DNA of 64,000 nt from an uncultured Bacteroides sp. (GCA_949294185.1 CASFGA010000004.1:1-64000), one strand, 5' to 3'. Positions 1-10,588 are shown, counted from the first letter of the stretch. Numbers and translations: made by a program. The notes: generated by a model from the sequence alone, not told the origin.

Positions 1-348
1 CCTTTAAAATTGGATATAGATTACTTTAAAGACCATATTGATACATTGAATGATTTGTCAATTCCATATGATGAATCGGTTGACGGAAGAGATGTTTGGG
101 ACAGATATGAGTCTCTTATCTTTAATCAGGATGAAGATTTTGTGCGCAATAGAATCAATATGAAAAAAATTCAGGGGGTTATGTCATATTACATTTTTTC
201 AATCTTTCCGCGTGGAAAAGACTTTGAACTATTGCATACTTATGGAGAGGAAAAATATGGTTTTTTGTATTTAGACAGCTATCAAGATGTTTATTCATTA
301 GGTAATGGTATAAATACGGATGTTTTGTCGAATTCAATTTTTGTATAA
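1..348 (+). CDS. cas3: Cas3 helicase/nuclease, C-terminal fragment (gene enters from the left)
   Basis: The reading frame is open from the first base (codons from position 1) and stops with TAA at 346-348, so only about the last 115 residues are visible. The fragment has no helicase motif. It is assigned by position and by its C-terminal pattern (a GFLYLDSYQDVYSLGNGINTD-like ending, with a preceding segment on RNRINMKKIQ), which resembles the end of type I Cas3 proteins. Cas3 unwinds and degrades DNA marked by Cascade. The next gene, cas4, starts one base after the stop, consistent with one cas operon. The type I-B effector genes (cas6, cas8b, cas7, cas5) would be expected to the left of the window. 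Confidence 0.75.
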   Translation, partial: PLKLDIDYFKDHIDTLNDLSIPYDESVDGRDVWDRYESLIFNQDEDFVRNRINMKKIQGVMSYYIFSIFPRGKDFELLHTYGEEKYGFLYLDSYQDVYSLGNGINTDVLSNSIFV

Positions 349-349
349 G

Positions 350-862
350 ATGAGAGTTAATGGTACTTTGATAAATTTGTATAATGTTTGCAAAAGGGAG
401 ATGTGGTTACATGCAAATGGGATACGTTTTGAGCATACTTCCGATCTTGTGTTCGAAGGAAAGCTGATTCATGAGGATTCTTACCCTCAGCGTTCGGGCA
501 AATATGAAGAAATAGAGTTGGACGGTATCAAAGTTGATTTTTATGATCCGAAACGGAAGGTGATTCATGAAATCAAGAAGTCGAATAAGGTGGAAACGGC
601 TCATGAATGGCAACTGAAATATTATATCCATGTGTTTGAACGGAATGGGATAGAGGGGGTGACTGGAGTGTTGGAATATCCTGTTTTGCGTAGAACGCAG
701 GAAGTGGTCTTGACTGATGTGGACAGGGAACGGATAAAGGAGATGGAAGCAGATATTCTGCAGATTATCTATAGTGACGATTGTCCGCCTTTACAGAAGA
801 AAGGCATTTGTCGGAATTGCAGTTACTTTGATTTTTGCTATAGCGGAGAGGAGGATGAGTGA
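350..862 (+). CDS. cas4: Cas4 exonuclease, spacer-acquisition factor
   Basis: This is a 170-residue RecB-family nuclease that trims pre-spacer DNA and helps select PAM-containing protospacers with Cas1-Cas2. Visible features are one N-terminal cysteine (Cys14) and three C-terminal cysteines (Cys154, Cys157, Cys163), the usual four ligands of the Cas4 iron-sulphur cluster. The nuclease core shows VDFYDP, HEIKKS and HEWQLKYYI, matching RecB motifs II, III and QhxxY. An in-frame ATG lies at 320, but it overlaps cas3 and adds ten unlikely residues. The ATG at 350, one base after the cas3 stop, is chosen. The stop TGA (860-862) overlaps the cas1 ATG by one base, so translation is probably coupled. 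Confidence 0.93.
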   Translation: MRVNGTLINLYNVCKREMWLHANGIRFEHTSDLVFEGKLIHEDSYPQRSGKYEEIELDGIKVDFYDPKRKVIHEIKKSNKVETAHEWQLKYYIHVFERNGIEGVTGVLEYPVLRRTQEVVLTDVDRERIKEMEADILQIIYSDDCPPLQKKGICRNCSYFDFCYSGEEDE

Positions 863-1878
863 TGAAAAAAACATTCTATTTGTTTAATCCCGGAGTATTG
901 GAACGGAAAGACAATACGCTGAAGTTTACTCCATGTGCGGATGACGGTGAAACGCCTGATGTGAATGCTCAGTCGCGTTATTTGCCGGTGGAAGATATCA
1001 GTGAATTTTATGTATTTGGTTCGTTGCGGGCGAATAGCGCATTGTTTAACTTTTTAGGACAGAAAGACATAGCTGTTCATTTCTTTGATTACTACGAGAA
1101 CTATACGGGTTCGTTCATGCCTCGCGACAGCCTGCTTTCGGGAAAGATGTTGTTGGCGCAGACATCACATTATCAGAATCAGAAGAAGCGTATGGTGATC
1201 GCCCGGAAATTTATTGAAGGAGCTGCATATAATATGGTGAAGAATCTGCAATACTATAACCGTCGGGGGAAAGACATGGAGGGCATCATGGAGCTGATGA
1301 ATAGATTGGCCGCTCAAATATCTGACACGCGGACAACAGAAGAACTTATGGGAGTGGAAGGGCAGATTAGACAGTATTATTATGAGGCGTTCAATTTGAT
1401 AATCAATGATTTTGAAATGGGTAATCGTACAAAACAACCGCCCCAGAATGAGGTGAATGCCCTGATTTCGTTCGGCAATATGGTATGTTACACCATTTGT
1501 CTGCGTGCCATTCATCAGACACAGCTGAACCCGACCATCAGCTATTTGCACAAGCCGGGTGAACGACGTTATTCGTTGGCACTGGATATAGCGGAGATAT
1601 TTAAACCGATAATAGTGGATAGGGTAATATTCAAGGTGCTGAACCGGAAGGAGATTCAGGAGAAACATTTTGATAGGAAACTGAATAAATGTCTGTTGAA
1701 TACGGTAGGAAAGAAAATCTTTGTGAAAGCTATTGAGGATAGATTGGGCGAGACCATTAGGCATCGTTCGTTACACCGTCCGGTGAGTTATCGCCATCTT
1801 GTGAAGCTGGAATGTTATAAGTTGGCTAAACATCTGCTGTCGATGGAAGAATATAAACCTTTTAAGATGTATTGGTGA
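862..1878 (+). CDS. cas1: Cas1 CRISPR integrase
   Basis: Cas1 is the metal-dependent integrase that inserts new spacers at the leader end of the array as a complex with Cas2. The protein has 338 residues, normal for type I-B. Catalytic positions are recognisable: Glu166 in [13 protein letters not shown], His230 in [11 protein letters not shown], and the acidic residues of [10 protein letters not shown] (about 239-246). The start is taken as ATG 862, which overlaps the cas4 stop. A GGAGAGGAGG ribosome-binding stretch (843-854) lies just upstream. A GTG at 859 is also in frame and would add one residue. The stop overlaps the cas2 ATG by one base. Confidence 0.96.
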   Translation: MKKTFYLFNPGVLERKDNTLKFTPCADDGETPDVNAQSRYLPVEDISEFYVFGSLRANSALFNFLGQKDIAVHFFDYYENYTGSFMPRDSLLSGKMLLAQTSHYQNQKKRMVIARKFIEGAAYNMVKNLQYYNRRGKDMEGIMELMNRLAAQISDTRTTEELMGVEGQIRQYYYEAFNLIINDFEMGNRTKQPPQNEVNALISFGNMVCYTICLRAIHQTQLNPTISYLHKPGERRYSLALDIAEIFKPIIVDRVIFKVLNRKEIQEKHFDRKLNKCLLNTVGKKIFVKAIEDRLGETIRHRSLHRPVSYRHLVKLECYKLAKHLLSMEEYKPFKMYW

Positions 1879-2141
1879 TGTACGTGATTCTGGTTTATGA
1901 TTTTGGTGAGAAGCGTGTCAATAAGATGCTCAAGCTTTGTCGCAAGTATCTGAACTGGATACAGAATTCTGTATTTGAAGGAGAGATTTCGGAGGCACGC
2001 TTGAGGGAGTTGCTGATGCAGAGTGATAAGTTCATGAGAAAAGATGAAGACAGCATAATCATATTCAGTGGCCCTTCACAGGCTTCGATGGAAAAGCGAA
2101 TTATAGGGAAAGAACGTTCTTCTATTGATATTTTCTTGTGA
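1878..2141 (+). CDS. cas2: Cas2 spacer-acquisition protein
   Basis: Cas2 forms the central dimer of the Cas1-Cas2 integrase. The protein has 87 residues with the ferredoxin-like start YVILVYDFGEKRVNKM, including the conserved Asp8 at the end of the first strand, then an arginine-rich helix and the usual WIQNSVFEGEI segment. The ATG at 1878 overlaps the last base of the cas1 stop codon. It is the last cas gene. The CRISPR leader and array follow on the same strand, which is the common adaptation-module layout of type I-B loci. Confidence 0.95.
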   Translation: MYVILVYDFGEKRVNKMLKLCRKYLNWIQNSVFEGEISEARLRELLMQSDKFMRKDEDSIIIFSGPSQASMEKRIIGKERSSIDIFL

Positions 2142-2234
2142 CATAATATTGTCGGTAGTGCGTTTTTCCCATAGCTGATTCATGAGAAAGATTTTTATTG
2201 ATCTTTGACTTGCTGTAACACAGATGGTTGGGAG

Positions 2235-2278
2235 TATGTCGGTGGCCTGTCATTTTTTTATGACTGGCCATCGACATA
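2235..2278 (+). terminator. Strong hairpin between cas2 and the array
   Basis: Two 19-base arms (2235-2253 and 2260-2278) pair at 17 positions plus one G-U wobble around a loop of six T. It could terminate the cas mRNA before the separately transcribed array, or it could be a structural element of the leader. The downstream T-run is interrupted (AATTTTTCC about ten bases later), so the terminator role is only probable. Confidence 0.6.
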
Positions 2279-2296
2279 TATTCCAATAATTTTTCC

Positions 2297-2304
2297 TATT
2301 TTTG
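2297..2304 (+). promoter_or_regulatory. Putative pre-crRNA promoter, -7 box
   Basis: TATTTTTG matches TAnnTTTG exactly. The expected start of transcription, near 2311, is about 44 bases before the first repeat and beyond the hairpin. No clear TTTG -33 box is seen at the right distance. Confidence 0.45.
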
Positions 2305-2343
2305 TAATGCGTAAAGCTTTAAAGGTCAAGGGAACTCTTTTCT

Positions 2344-2351
2344 TATTTTTG
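2344..2351 (+). promoter_or_regulatory. Second -7-like box abutting the first repeat
   Basis: TATTTTTG occurs again and ends three bases before repeat 1. Transcription from it would begin inside the repeat. It may be a promoter or part of a Cas1-Cas2 docking sequence. Confidence 0.3.
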
Positions 2352-3742
2352 AGGCTTTTAATCGTACTAAATGGAATTGAAATACGATTCCAAGTACGAC
2401 AACCAGGAATCCGCAAAGCTTTTAATCGTACTAAATGGAATTGAAATGCATGAACATGTCCCTGTACCGTTCCTGATATTCCTCTTTTAATCGTACTAAA
2501 TGGAATTGAAATCCACGTACCGCACGGGTGACATATTGCGTGATTTTCTTTTAATCGTACTAAATGGAATTGAAATTTTGCACCGCAAAGGTAACAAAAA
2601 CCGATTTAAACGCTTTTAATCGTACTAAATGGAATTGAAATAAGTTAAACATAAATTCGGAAATTATGGCAAGACTTTCTTTTAATCGTACTAAATGGAA
2701 TTGAAATCTTCCTGCCTCGCTGGAGATAGAATCCTGATGAAGACCTTTTAATCGTACTAAATGGAATTGAAATGCTACGATATAATTGACCCCTTCCTTC
2801 CGTTCTTCTTTACTTTTAATCGTACTAAATGGAATTGAAATATACGAGCCGCATTCTCCGCAATCTTCTGATTAAGCTTTTAATCGTACTAAATGGAATT
2901 GAAATTTGAATATGTTTACTTCTCAGTAATCCATCCTGACTTTTAATCGTACTAAATGGAATTGAAATATTTTCAGGTTCTTTTGGCAAGAATTTTTCAG
3001 AAACCTTTTAATCGTACTAAATGGAATTGAAATTGCTTCTTAATTCCTCTATTGTTTTCATGCAAGACTTTTAATCGTACTAAATGGAATTGAAATTCGA
3101 TTTTGTGAACGGGAAGTGAGGGGCATGCCCCTTTTAATCGTACTAAATGGAATTGAAATTGGGGACGGTCTTGTTGTACGCCTTCATCTTTCTCTCTTTT
3201 AATCGTACTAAATGGAATTGAAATCCGCCAAGCTGCCAAGGGTTGTCAGCGCCTGTATTACTTTTAATCGTACTAAATGGAATTGAAATAAATTAAAAGT
3301 AGACGGATTAGTACGCTCCCATTGCTTTTAATCGTACTAAATGGAATTGAAATGCATTATACGGAATGAATCCGTAGGCAGAACAGGAGCTTTTAATCGT
3401 ACTAAATGGAATTGAAATAAGCAGGAGGATTGATAGTATATGTTGAAGACAGAAGCTTTTAATCGTACTAAATGGAATTGAAATTGTCTTTCTCCTTTCT
3501 TGTTTATTTTAATTTCATTCCTTTTAATCGTACTAAATGGAATTGAAATCAATGTAATATGTTCCTTTTTCTTGCAATAACATGCTTTTAATCGTACTAA
3601 ATGGAATTGAAATGTATCCACAATATTTGTCAATGCAAATTTTCCAATTCTTTTAATCGTACTAAATGGAATTGAAATATATTACTATAATAAATTTAAT
3701 GATAAATGCAATGCTTTTAATCGTACTAAATGGAATTGAAAT

Positions 3743-3778
3743 TATCCGATTCGGACTTCACGGTGTGCGGGCGGGGGA
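3743..3778 (+). repeat. Spacer 22, identical to spacer 28
   Basis: This 36-base spacer begins TATCCGATTC and ends GGCGGGGGA. It is base-for-base the same as 4137-4172. The five spacers between the two copies are all different from one another and from the flanking ones. Confidence 0.97.
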
Positions 3779-4136
3779 CTTTTAATCGTACTAAATGGAA
3801 TTGAAATTCTTAACACGATTTGTTTCTGCACTTGCCATAACTACTTTTAATCGTACTAAATGGAATTGAAATCGGTCGCTCTGTCGTAGGCTTTCACGGT
3901 CGCGCTGCCTTTTAATCGTACTAAATGGAATTGAAATGCAGCATGCAGAAGAACATCGCCGCGGCCGCCTCCGCTTTTAATCGTACTAAATGGAATTGAA
4001 ATGCCGCTTCAGTGCCGCCGGGCGGTTCTGGAGGTTGTCTTTTAATCGTACTAAATGGAATTGAAATCATACACGAAGGATGTCTTCCTCATATACTTCT
4101 TTCCTGTCTTTTAATCGTACTAAATGGAATTGAAAT

Positions 4137-4172
4137 TATCCGATTCGGACTTCACGGTGTGCGGGCGGGGGA
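4137..4172 (+). repeat. Spacer 28, identical to spacer 22
   Basis: This is the second copy of the 36-base spacer at 3743-3778. It is older by array position if spacers are added at the left. Confidence 0.97.
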
Positions 4173-7100
4173 CTTTTAATCGTACTAAATGGAATTGAAA
4201 TAAGTCTGTAGACACTGAAACTGCAAACAACATAGCCTTTTAATCGTACTAAATGGAATTGAAATAGCGAGGCGTTTGAAAGGAAAATGGCTGACATCGA
4301 GCTTTTAATCGTACTAAATGGAATTGAAATATTGTAGTTTCCTTCCAAGATTTTGATAAAGTTTCTTTTAATCGTACTAAATGGAATTGAAATTTCTGTC
4401 GCCGGCATTATGGCGGTTATTACGGTATCTTTTAATCGTACTAAATGGAATTGAAATTCTACAGACTGTGCAACCTCTTTCCATCTCTGTAAAGCTTTTA
4501 ATCGTACTAAATGGAATTGAAATGTGTTCTCTTGAAGCTTTGCAGTCTGTCGCTAACTTGCTTTTAATCGTACTAAATGGAATTGAAATGTTGGAAAGCT
4601 CTTTTGCCTATGGCCTTTGGAATGCCTTTTAATCGTACTAAATGGAATTGAAATAGGTTTTGAAGATGCCATTTTGTCGAGTGAGTTGACTTTTAATCGT
4701 ACTAAATGGAATTGAAATTGGCAGAAGAAGAAAAGAAATACACATCGGATTACACTTTTAATCGTACTAAATGGAATTGAAATGTCTCTACCCCCTTTTC
4801 TTGAAATACCAGCCACAAGCTTTTAATCGTACTAAATGGAATTGAAATGAATGATAATCCAAAACAGAGGTTTCCAACCGTCAACTTTTAATCGTACTAA
4901 ATGGAATTGAAATAGTCGAGATATATACAGTCCTTGTCTGAGCTCCAGCTTTTAATCGTACTAAATGGAATTGAAATAAAATGAACTACAACCGCCTGCG
5001 CGGCTACCACCACGCTTTTAATCGTACTAAATGGAATTGAAATAGATTAAGAAGATAGATGAACTTCCTTGTGAAAACTTTTAATCGTACTAAATGGAAT
5101 TGAAATTCGGCAAAGACCCAAAGTGCGATATAAAGATACCTTGCTTTTAATCGTACTAAATGGAATTGAAATGTAGAAGCCGAAGCAGCAGGCGCAACAG
5201 CTTGGGCTTTTAATCGTACTAAATGGAATTGAAATATGGATGTATCCCGGAAGGCATGGATGTTGAATCTGTCTTTTAATCGTACTAAATGGAATTGAAA
5301 TCGTACAAAATAGTCGAGCCAGGTGAGTTCATCAGTCTTTTAATCGTACTAAATGGAATTGAAATATGATATAAGCCTGCCCTCGTCGGGGCTTGGCAGG
5401 TCTTTTAATCGTACTAAATGGAATTGAAATGTGATTCTTTCTTTCCATTTGTCTATCAGCTCTTTCTTTTAATCGTACTAAATGGAATTGAAATGCTCTT
5501 TAATCCTCGAAAGGATTATCCGGTCAGCCTTCTTTTAATCGTACTAAATGGAATTGAAATCATATACGTTGACTGAAGGTCTTTCTCACCTGTCGGGACT
5601 TTTAATCGTACTAAATGGAATTGAAATATGAAAGGTGTGTTGTTGACGTCTTTTGTTTTCATACTTTTAATCGTACTAAATGGAATTGAAATTTAAATTC
5701 TCTTACAAAAGAATTGTATGAGGATAGCTTTTAATCGTACTAAATGGAATTGAAATTTGCATGTGAGCAGATGAGTCGTAAATGCTACATGCTTTTAATC
5801 GTACTAAATGGAATTGAAATATGCCTCGCAGCTGAAGCTCATGGAGCAGTCGGACTTTTAATCGTACTAAATGGAATTGAAATATCCGTATCTTTCGGAT
5901 GTTTCAACTGGAACTTCCTTTTAATCGTACTAAATGGAATTGAAATTTGAACTTCATGAAATAAAAGAATGCTTTATCGTCCTTTTAATCGTACTAAATG
6001 GAATTGAAATAATGTCTTCATACTAAGTTTTGACATTTATTATCGCCCTTTTAATCGTACTAAATGGAATTGAAATTAGCTTCTTTCCGGTCTTTTTCAT
6101 ATAGTTGGTGAGCTTTTAATCGTACTAAATGGAATTGAAATGCCGTTGGCAGGTTTATCATCTGAAAGATGGACAGCTTTTAATCGTACTAAATGGAATT
6201 GAAATTCCGAAGGGGTAGACGGGGCTTACGCCCCGCCATTCTTTTAATCGTACTAAATGGAATTGAAATTACCCGACCGTAAACACATCCTTTCCCGAAA
6301 GGGCTTTTAATCGTACTAAATGGAATTGAAATAAATTCTGCCTTCCGCGGAGCATGAATGCAGAATTCTTTTAATCGTACTAAATGGAATTGAAATAAGT
6401 GGATATCTTTTGCTGATAAGCTTATTTCAAATCTTTTAATCGTACTAAATGGAATTGAAATGTCTTTGATTGCGTCCGGTGCTGCTTCACGTGCTCACTT
6501 TTAATCGTACTAAATGGAATTGAAATAAACCTGTGGTGAGTACGCCTACATTGGCGACAACCCTTTTAATCGTACTAAATGGAATTGAAATGTGATATTA
6601 TGGTGTCAGGTGCTGCGTCATAGATCTTTTAATCGTACTAAATGGAATTGAAATAGATTATCGATTGAACTATTTGCTGGGTTCTCATCCTTTTAATCGT
6701 ACTAAATGGAATTGAAATTGTGTACGCCAACGCTCTACATTGTTTTCTGAAACTTTTAATCGTACTAAATGGAATTGAAATGCTTGACGACGGCATTCTT
6801 GTCTGTCAGGTCGATGCCTTTTAATCGTACTAAATGGAATTGAAATTGCGGCGGTGACTGCGTGGAAGGCTATGCAATCTCTTTTAATCGTACTAAATGG
6901 AATTGAAATAGGGGTTTGCCGCAATCAACCTGTTCGGCGTCCTGTCTTTTAATCGTACTAAATGGAATTGAAATCGCTCCATCTTCTCCAACAGCTCACG
7001 GATGGGCAGCTTTTAATCGTACTAAATGGAATTGAAATAATGGTGTTCAGACGGTGTTCGGAAGGGTCGTAGCTTTTAATCGTACTAAATGGAATTGAAA

Positions 7101-7294
7101 TCCCATCTCGTGCTGTAGGTCTCCACGCCGTCCTCCATCTTTTAATCGTACTAAATGGAATTGAAATAGAACAAGGGTCACCGTCTTTGAGACGCGGCCC
7201 TCTTTTAATCGTACTAAATGGAATTGAAATAAATACTTCTGCTTGATGATGAGCGTCAAAATTTCCTTTTAATCGTACTAAATGGAATTGAAAT

Positions 7295-8608
7295 GTTACG
7301 GATTGGGCTGATGTGTCTGCCAAGAATCAGGCGATTGGTGAGGCGAAATTCATGCGTGCATTGCTTTATTTCAATATGGCGCAAATGTTTGGAGAAGTTC
7401 CGATGCCGCTTACTTCCGAAGCACAGAATCTTCCGAAATCTTCAGCCGAAGAAATATATGCCCAGGTTGCTTCTGATTTGAAGGATTGTATTGAAACAAT
7501 GCCAAACAAGACTTATGACCCTGATTTCTCCGGACATGCTACAAAATATATAGCCGAGGCTTATATGGCGCGTGTATTCTTGTTTTACACAGGTTATTAC
7601 AAGAAGGATTCGCTGCCTTTGCCTGATGGAAGTATAACAAAGGAGCAGGTGATTGAATGGTTGGAGGATTGTAGGGATAATGGCGGATATGGCCTGGTAA
7701 ATGATTTCCGTGAACTGTGGCCGTATACGAATCCGTACACAAAAGATGATTATCTGTATACAAAAGGAAAAAGTGCTATTGACGGCACTCCTTTAGAGTG
7801 GGAAACGGATGTTAACAGTGAGGTTCTGTTTGCAACCAAGTATAATGTATACGCTTCATGGACGGATGTCAGTCTGGCAAATATGTTCTGCTTGTTTTAT
7901 GGAATACGTGGTAGTGATGCATTCCCGTTTGAGCAAGGATGGGGATGCGGTACGGTAACTCCGAATCTGTATAACGATTGGTGCACTGACGAACCGGATG
8001 ATCCTCGCATCAAGGCTTCCATTGTGGTTGTCGGCGATGCGGAAGAAATAGATTATGAGCCTACTGCTGCTAAAGATCAGATGGAATATACTGGATATCT
8101 TCAGAAGAAGTATATGGGCATTATCACAAAGGATGGAGTTCTCTTTTCTGTTCCGATGTATGGCGCGCAAGACAATAATCAGCTGGGGCAGACTCAAGAT
8201 TTGATTATGATGCGGTATGCGGATGTATTGCTGATGCATTCTGAATTGACGGAGACGCCAAACGGAATGAATAAGGTACGTGAGCGAGTTGGACTGCCTG
8301 CGATAGGTTATAGCTTGGATGCGCTGAAGAAAGAGCGTCGCCATGAACTGGCGTTTGAAGGATTGCGTTGGTTTGACCTGATGAGATGGGGCGATGTGGT
8401 TTCTGCTTTGCAGAAACAGATAGGACAGCCTATTAATAACCTTGGGGTAGAAACCACCATGAAGGAGTTTGGCGGCGGGTTTGCCAAGCGTTATCAGGAG
8501 ACCGGAGGATTCTGGCCGATTCCAAAAGCTGAAATCGATTTGTCTGACGGTGTATTGACTCAGAATAAAGGTTGGGGTACTGCCGATGCTGAGTTCTTGG
8601 GATGGTAA
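7295..8608 (+). pseudogene. SusD/RagB-family outer-membrane glycan-binding lipoprotein, 5' end missing
   Basis: Codons are open from the first base after the last CRISPR repeat (VTDWADVSAKNQA...) to TAA at 8606-8608, giving 437 residues. SusD lipoproteins bind glycans at the cell surface beside a SusC TonB-dependent porin. Family features present are the TPR-like GEAKFMRALLYFNMAQMFGEVP segment, ERRHELAFEGLRWFDLMRWGD near the C-terminus, and the terminal FWPIPKAEIDL...LTQNKGW. Full SusD proteins are usually about 500-600 residues. The lipoprotein signal and roughly the first hundred residues are missing, and an in-frame TGA lies inside the repeat just upstream. There is no susC partner in the window. 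The remaining frame has no stops, so the loss looks recent. Expression is unlikely because neither promoter nor signal peptide is left. Confidence 0.9.
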
Positions 8609-8682
8609 TATGATTTAAAGGAGAATCTCTGTTGCGGATATGTTTTTCGAAGATGTGTCCGGCAGAGATTCCTTAAAAGGAA

Positions 8683-8717
8683 AATCCGGTTGTTAGGATA
8701 AGCTTAACAACCGGATT
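8683..8717. terminator. Bidirectional terminator between susD remnant and dnaJ
   Basis: Perfect 13-base arms AATCCGGTTGTTA (8683-8695) and its complement (8705-8717) surround a nine-base loop and are followed by TCTCTTTTATT. A smaller hairpin (GAATCTCTG, about 8623, with CAGAGATTC, about 8663) lies just upstream. The two genes converge here. Confidence 0.75.
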
Positions 8718-8725
8718 CTCTTTTA

Positions 8726-9895
8726 TTAGTCAAACAGGCTTCTGAACTTCTTGAAAATTTTCTCTTTCAGGCTGAGATTGGGACGGAAGCTTTCCGATTC
8801 CTGCCATTTCTCAAGCAGTTGTCGTTCTTCTTTGGTCAGCGTTTCAGGGATGTATACGCTGACATTTACCAGCAAATCCCCCGTTCCGGTGCTGTAACCG
8901 TAACTGTTGATGTTGGGAAGTCCCTTGCCGCGCAGGCGGAGAACCTTGCCCGGCTGTGTGCCCGGCTCGATTTTGATTTTGGCTTTCCCGTCGATGGTCG
9001 GGATTTCCACCGTTCCTCCTAAGGCTGCTGTCGGAACACTCAGCAGCAGATTGTATATCAGGTCGCTCTCGTCACGAATCAGTTCAGGATGCTTTTCTTC
9101 TTCGATAAGCACCAGCAGGTCTCCCGGCACGCCGTTATGCTTTCCTGCATTTCCCTTGCCGTTTATTGTGACCTGCATTCCTTCGGCCACTCCGGCAGGA
9201 ATCTTTACGGTCACCACTTCTTCGCCGTAAACGATGCCTTCGCCGCCACATTCCTTACACTTGTTCTTGATGATTTTTCCTTCCCCGTTACATTGCGGAC
9301 AGACGGTCTGTGTCTGCATCATCCCGAAAATGCTTTGTTGGGTGCGAGTAACGCTTCCCGTTCCATGACAGGTCGGACAGGTTTCCACACCTCCGCTGCC
9401 TTCTGCTCCCGTTCCGTGGCAGTGTGAACATTGGACATATTTTTTTAGCTTGAACTTTTTCTCCACTCCGGTAGAGATGTCTTTCAGGCTTAACTTTACT
9501 TTTACGCGCAAGTCGGAGCCGCGGTATTTGCGTTGACGGGTCTGGCCGCTTCCTCCACCAAATCCGCCGAATCCCCCATGCCCGCCGAAGATGTCTCCGA
9601 ACATGGAGAAAATGTCGTCCATAGACATGCCCTGTCCGCCGAATCCTCCGAAACCGCCTCCGGCCGCGCCGTCCACTCCCGCGTGTCCGAACTGGTCGTA
9701 GCGCGCACGCTTGTCCGGATTGCTCAACACCTCGTAAGCTTCTGCCGCTTCCTTGAACTTCTCTTCGGCTTCCTTGTCTCCCGGATTCTTGTCAGGGTGA
9801 TATTGAATCGCCTTCTTGCGATATGCTTTCTTTATTTCGTCTGCTGAGGCGGATTTGCTTACGCCCAACACCTCGTAGTAGTCTCTTTTCGCCAT
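8726..9895 (-). CDS. dnaJ: DnaJ co-chaperone (Hsp40)
   Basis: DnaJ delivers unfolded clients to DnaK and stimulates its ATPase. The 389-residue protein has the full type I layout. The J domain (1-70) carries HPD at 33-35. A Gly/Phe-rich linker (about 72-120) is rich in GGFGG units. Four CxxCxGxG-type zinc motifs follow ([32 protein letters not shown]). The C-terminal client-binding domains end in a [12 protein letters not shown] tail. It follows grpE with an 11-base gap on the same strand. dnaK is not in the window, so the Hsp70 is encoded elsewhere. Confidence 0.97.
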   Translation of the reverse strand: MAKRDYYEVLGVSKSASADEIKKAYRKKAIQYHPDKNPGDKEAEEKFKEAAEAYEVLSNPDKRARYDQFGHAGVDGAAGGGFGGFGGQGMSMDDIFSMFGDIFGGHGGFGGFGGGSGQTRQRKYRGSDLRVKVKLSLKDISTGVEKKFKLKKYVQCSHCHGTGAEGSGGVETCPTCHGTGSVTRTQQSIFGMMQTQTVCPQCNGEGKIIKNKCKECGGEGIVYGEEVVTVKIPAGVAEGMQVTINGKGNAGKHNGVPGDLLVLIEEEKHPELIRDESDLIYNLLLSVPTAALGGTVEIPTIDGKAKIKIEPGTQPGKVLRLRGKGLPNINSYGYSTGTGDLLVNVSVYIPETLTKEERQLLEKWQESESFRPNLSLKEKIFKKFRSLFD

Positions 9896-9906
9896 TTCTG
9901 CAAGTT

Positions 9907-10497
9907 TTATTGAGCCACTACCACCTTGGCGTGGCGGATTACCTTATCGTTTAATTTGTATCCGGTCTGCACACAGTCCAGAATTTTTCCTTTCTGATTT
10001 TCTTCCGGAGCAGGAACAAGAGCTACCGCCTCGTGGTAATCGGTGTCGAAGGCTTCGCCAATCGGATTCATTTTCTCCAGTCCTTCCTGGCTCAGGTTCT
10101 TCAAGAATTTCTGGTAGATAAGGTCAATGCCTTCTTGAACAGCCTTTATATCATCGGTCTTCTGCATGTTTCCCAGTGCGCGCTCCAAATCGTCGAGAAT
10201 GGGAAGAATGGCGGAAATCGCTTTTTCACCTCCGTTTTTAATCAGTTCGGCCTTTTCCTTCATCGTGCGCTTACGGTAGTTGTCAAATTCTGCCGACAGC
10301 CGCAGATATTTGTCCTTCTGTTCCTCGATGGTGGCTTGGGCTGTTTCCAGTTCTTTTGCCAGAGCCTCTTCAGGCGACAGTTCGGTCTCTTCTGCCTTTT
10401 GATTGTCATCCTGCTGCTTTTCCGTTGTTTCGGCAGCTTCGGTTTCCTGATTTTTCAGTGTCTCTTCTTCAGGGGCATAATTCTTTTTGGTATCCAT
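9907..10497 (-). CDS. grpE: GrpE nucleotide-exchange factor
   Basis: GrpE releases ADP from DnaK. The protein has 196 residues. An acidic, Glu/Gln-rich N-terminal region (about 1-45) leads into a long coiled coil (about 45-90) containing the family-typical [15 protein letters not shown]. The C-terminal beta domain includes [16 protein letters not shown] and [17 protein letters not shown]. It is the first gene of a grpE-dnaJ operon. A TAnnTTTG box lies about 85 bases upstream of the ATG. No CIRCE element (a sign of HrcA control) was seen between promoter and start. Confidence 0.96.
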   Translation of the reverse strand: MDTKKNYAPEEETLKNQETEAAETTEKQQDDNQKAEETELSPEEALAKELETAQATIEEQKDKYLRLSAEFDNYRKRTMKEKAELIKNGGEKAISAILPILDDLERALGNMQKTDDIKAVQEGIDLIYQKFLKNLSQEGLEKMNPIGEAFDTDYHEAVALVPAPEENQKGKILDCVQTGYKLNDKVIRHAKVVVAQ

Positions 10498-10580
10498 GAT
10501 ATATGTTTTTTGTTATTTCGATTTTTAGTTATCGCTACAGCAAAAAATATGCCTGAACGGCATGCTTTGTAAAAACGGTG

Positions 10581-10588
10581 CAAAATTA
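10581..10588 (-). promoter_or_regulatory. grpE-dnaJ promoter, -7 box
   Basis: TAATTTTG on the minus strand matches TAnnTTTG and lies 84 bases upstream of the grpE ATG. No clear -33 box was found. Confidence 0.4.

Larger units (their letters stand above)
2142..2354 (+). promoter_or_regulatory. CRISPR leader
   Basis: This 213-base AT-rich, gene-free stretch lies between cas2 and the first repeat. It is on the expected side for new spacer insertion, because the repeat has the type I-B ATTGAAAT 3' handle in this orientation. It contains a long hairpin (2235-2278) and two Bacteroides-type TAnnTTTG boxes (2297-2304 and 2344-2351). Calling it a leader rests on position and composition; no leader database could be consulted. 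Confidence 0.75.
2355..7294 (+). CRISPR. Type I-B CRISPR array, 77 repeats and 76 spacers
   Basis: A 29-base unit that starts CTTTTAATCG, continues TACTAAATGG and ends AATTGAAAT occurs 77 times, first at 2355-2383 and last at 7266-7294. All copies read as identical, including the terminal one. Spacers are 34-40 bases (mean about 35.6, mostly 35-36; the longest is 4068-4107). The ATTGAAAT end is the expected 8-base crRNA 5' handle of type I-B. With cas genes and leader at the left, transcription is left to right and the newest spacers are on the left. Spacer 22 and spacer 28 are identical. The last repeat is followed at once by a broken susD gene rather than by a degenerate repeat and trailer. 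Spacer targets cannot be determined here. Confidence 0.99.

Noticed and set aside
7280..7310. Insertion sequence or transposon at the array-susD junction
   Set aside because: No transposase gene, terminal inverted repeat or target duplication was seen.
2205..7323. Many open frames of 60-120 codons inside the array on both strands, with repeated peptides such as FQFHLVRLK, ISIPFSTIK and LLIVLNGIE
   Set aside because: They are translations of the CRISPR repeat in different frames and have no independent support.
10498..10580. CIRCE-type heat-shock operator before grpE
   Set aside because: No inverted repeat of the TTAGCACTC type was found in the leader.
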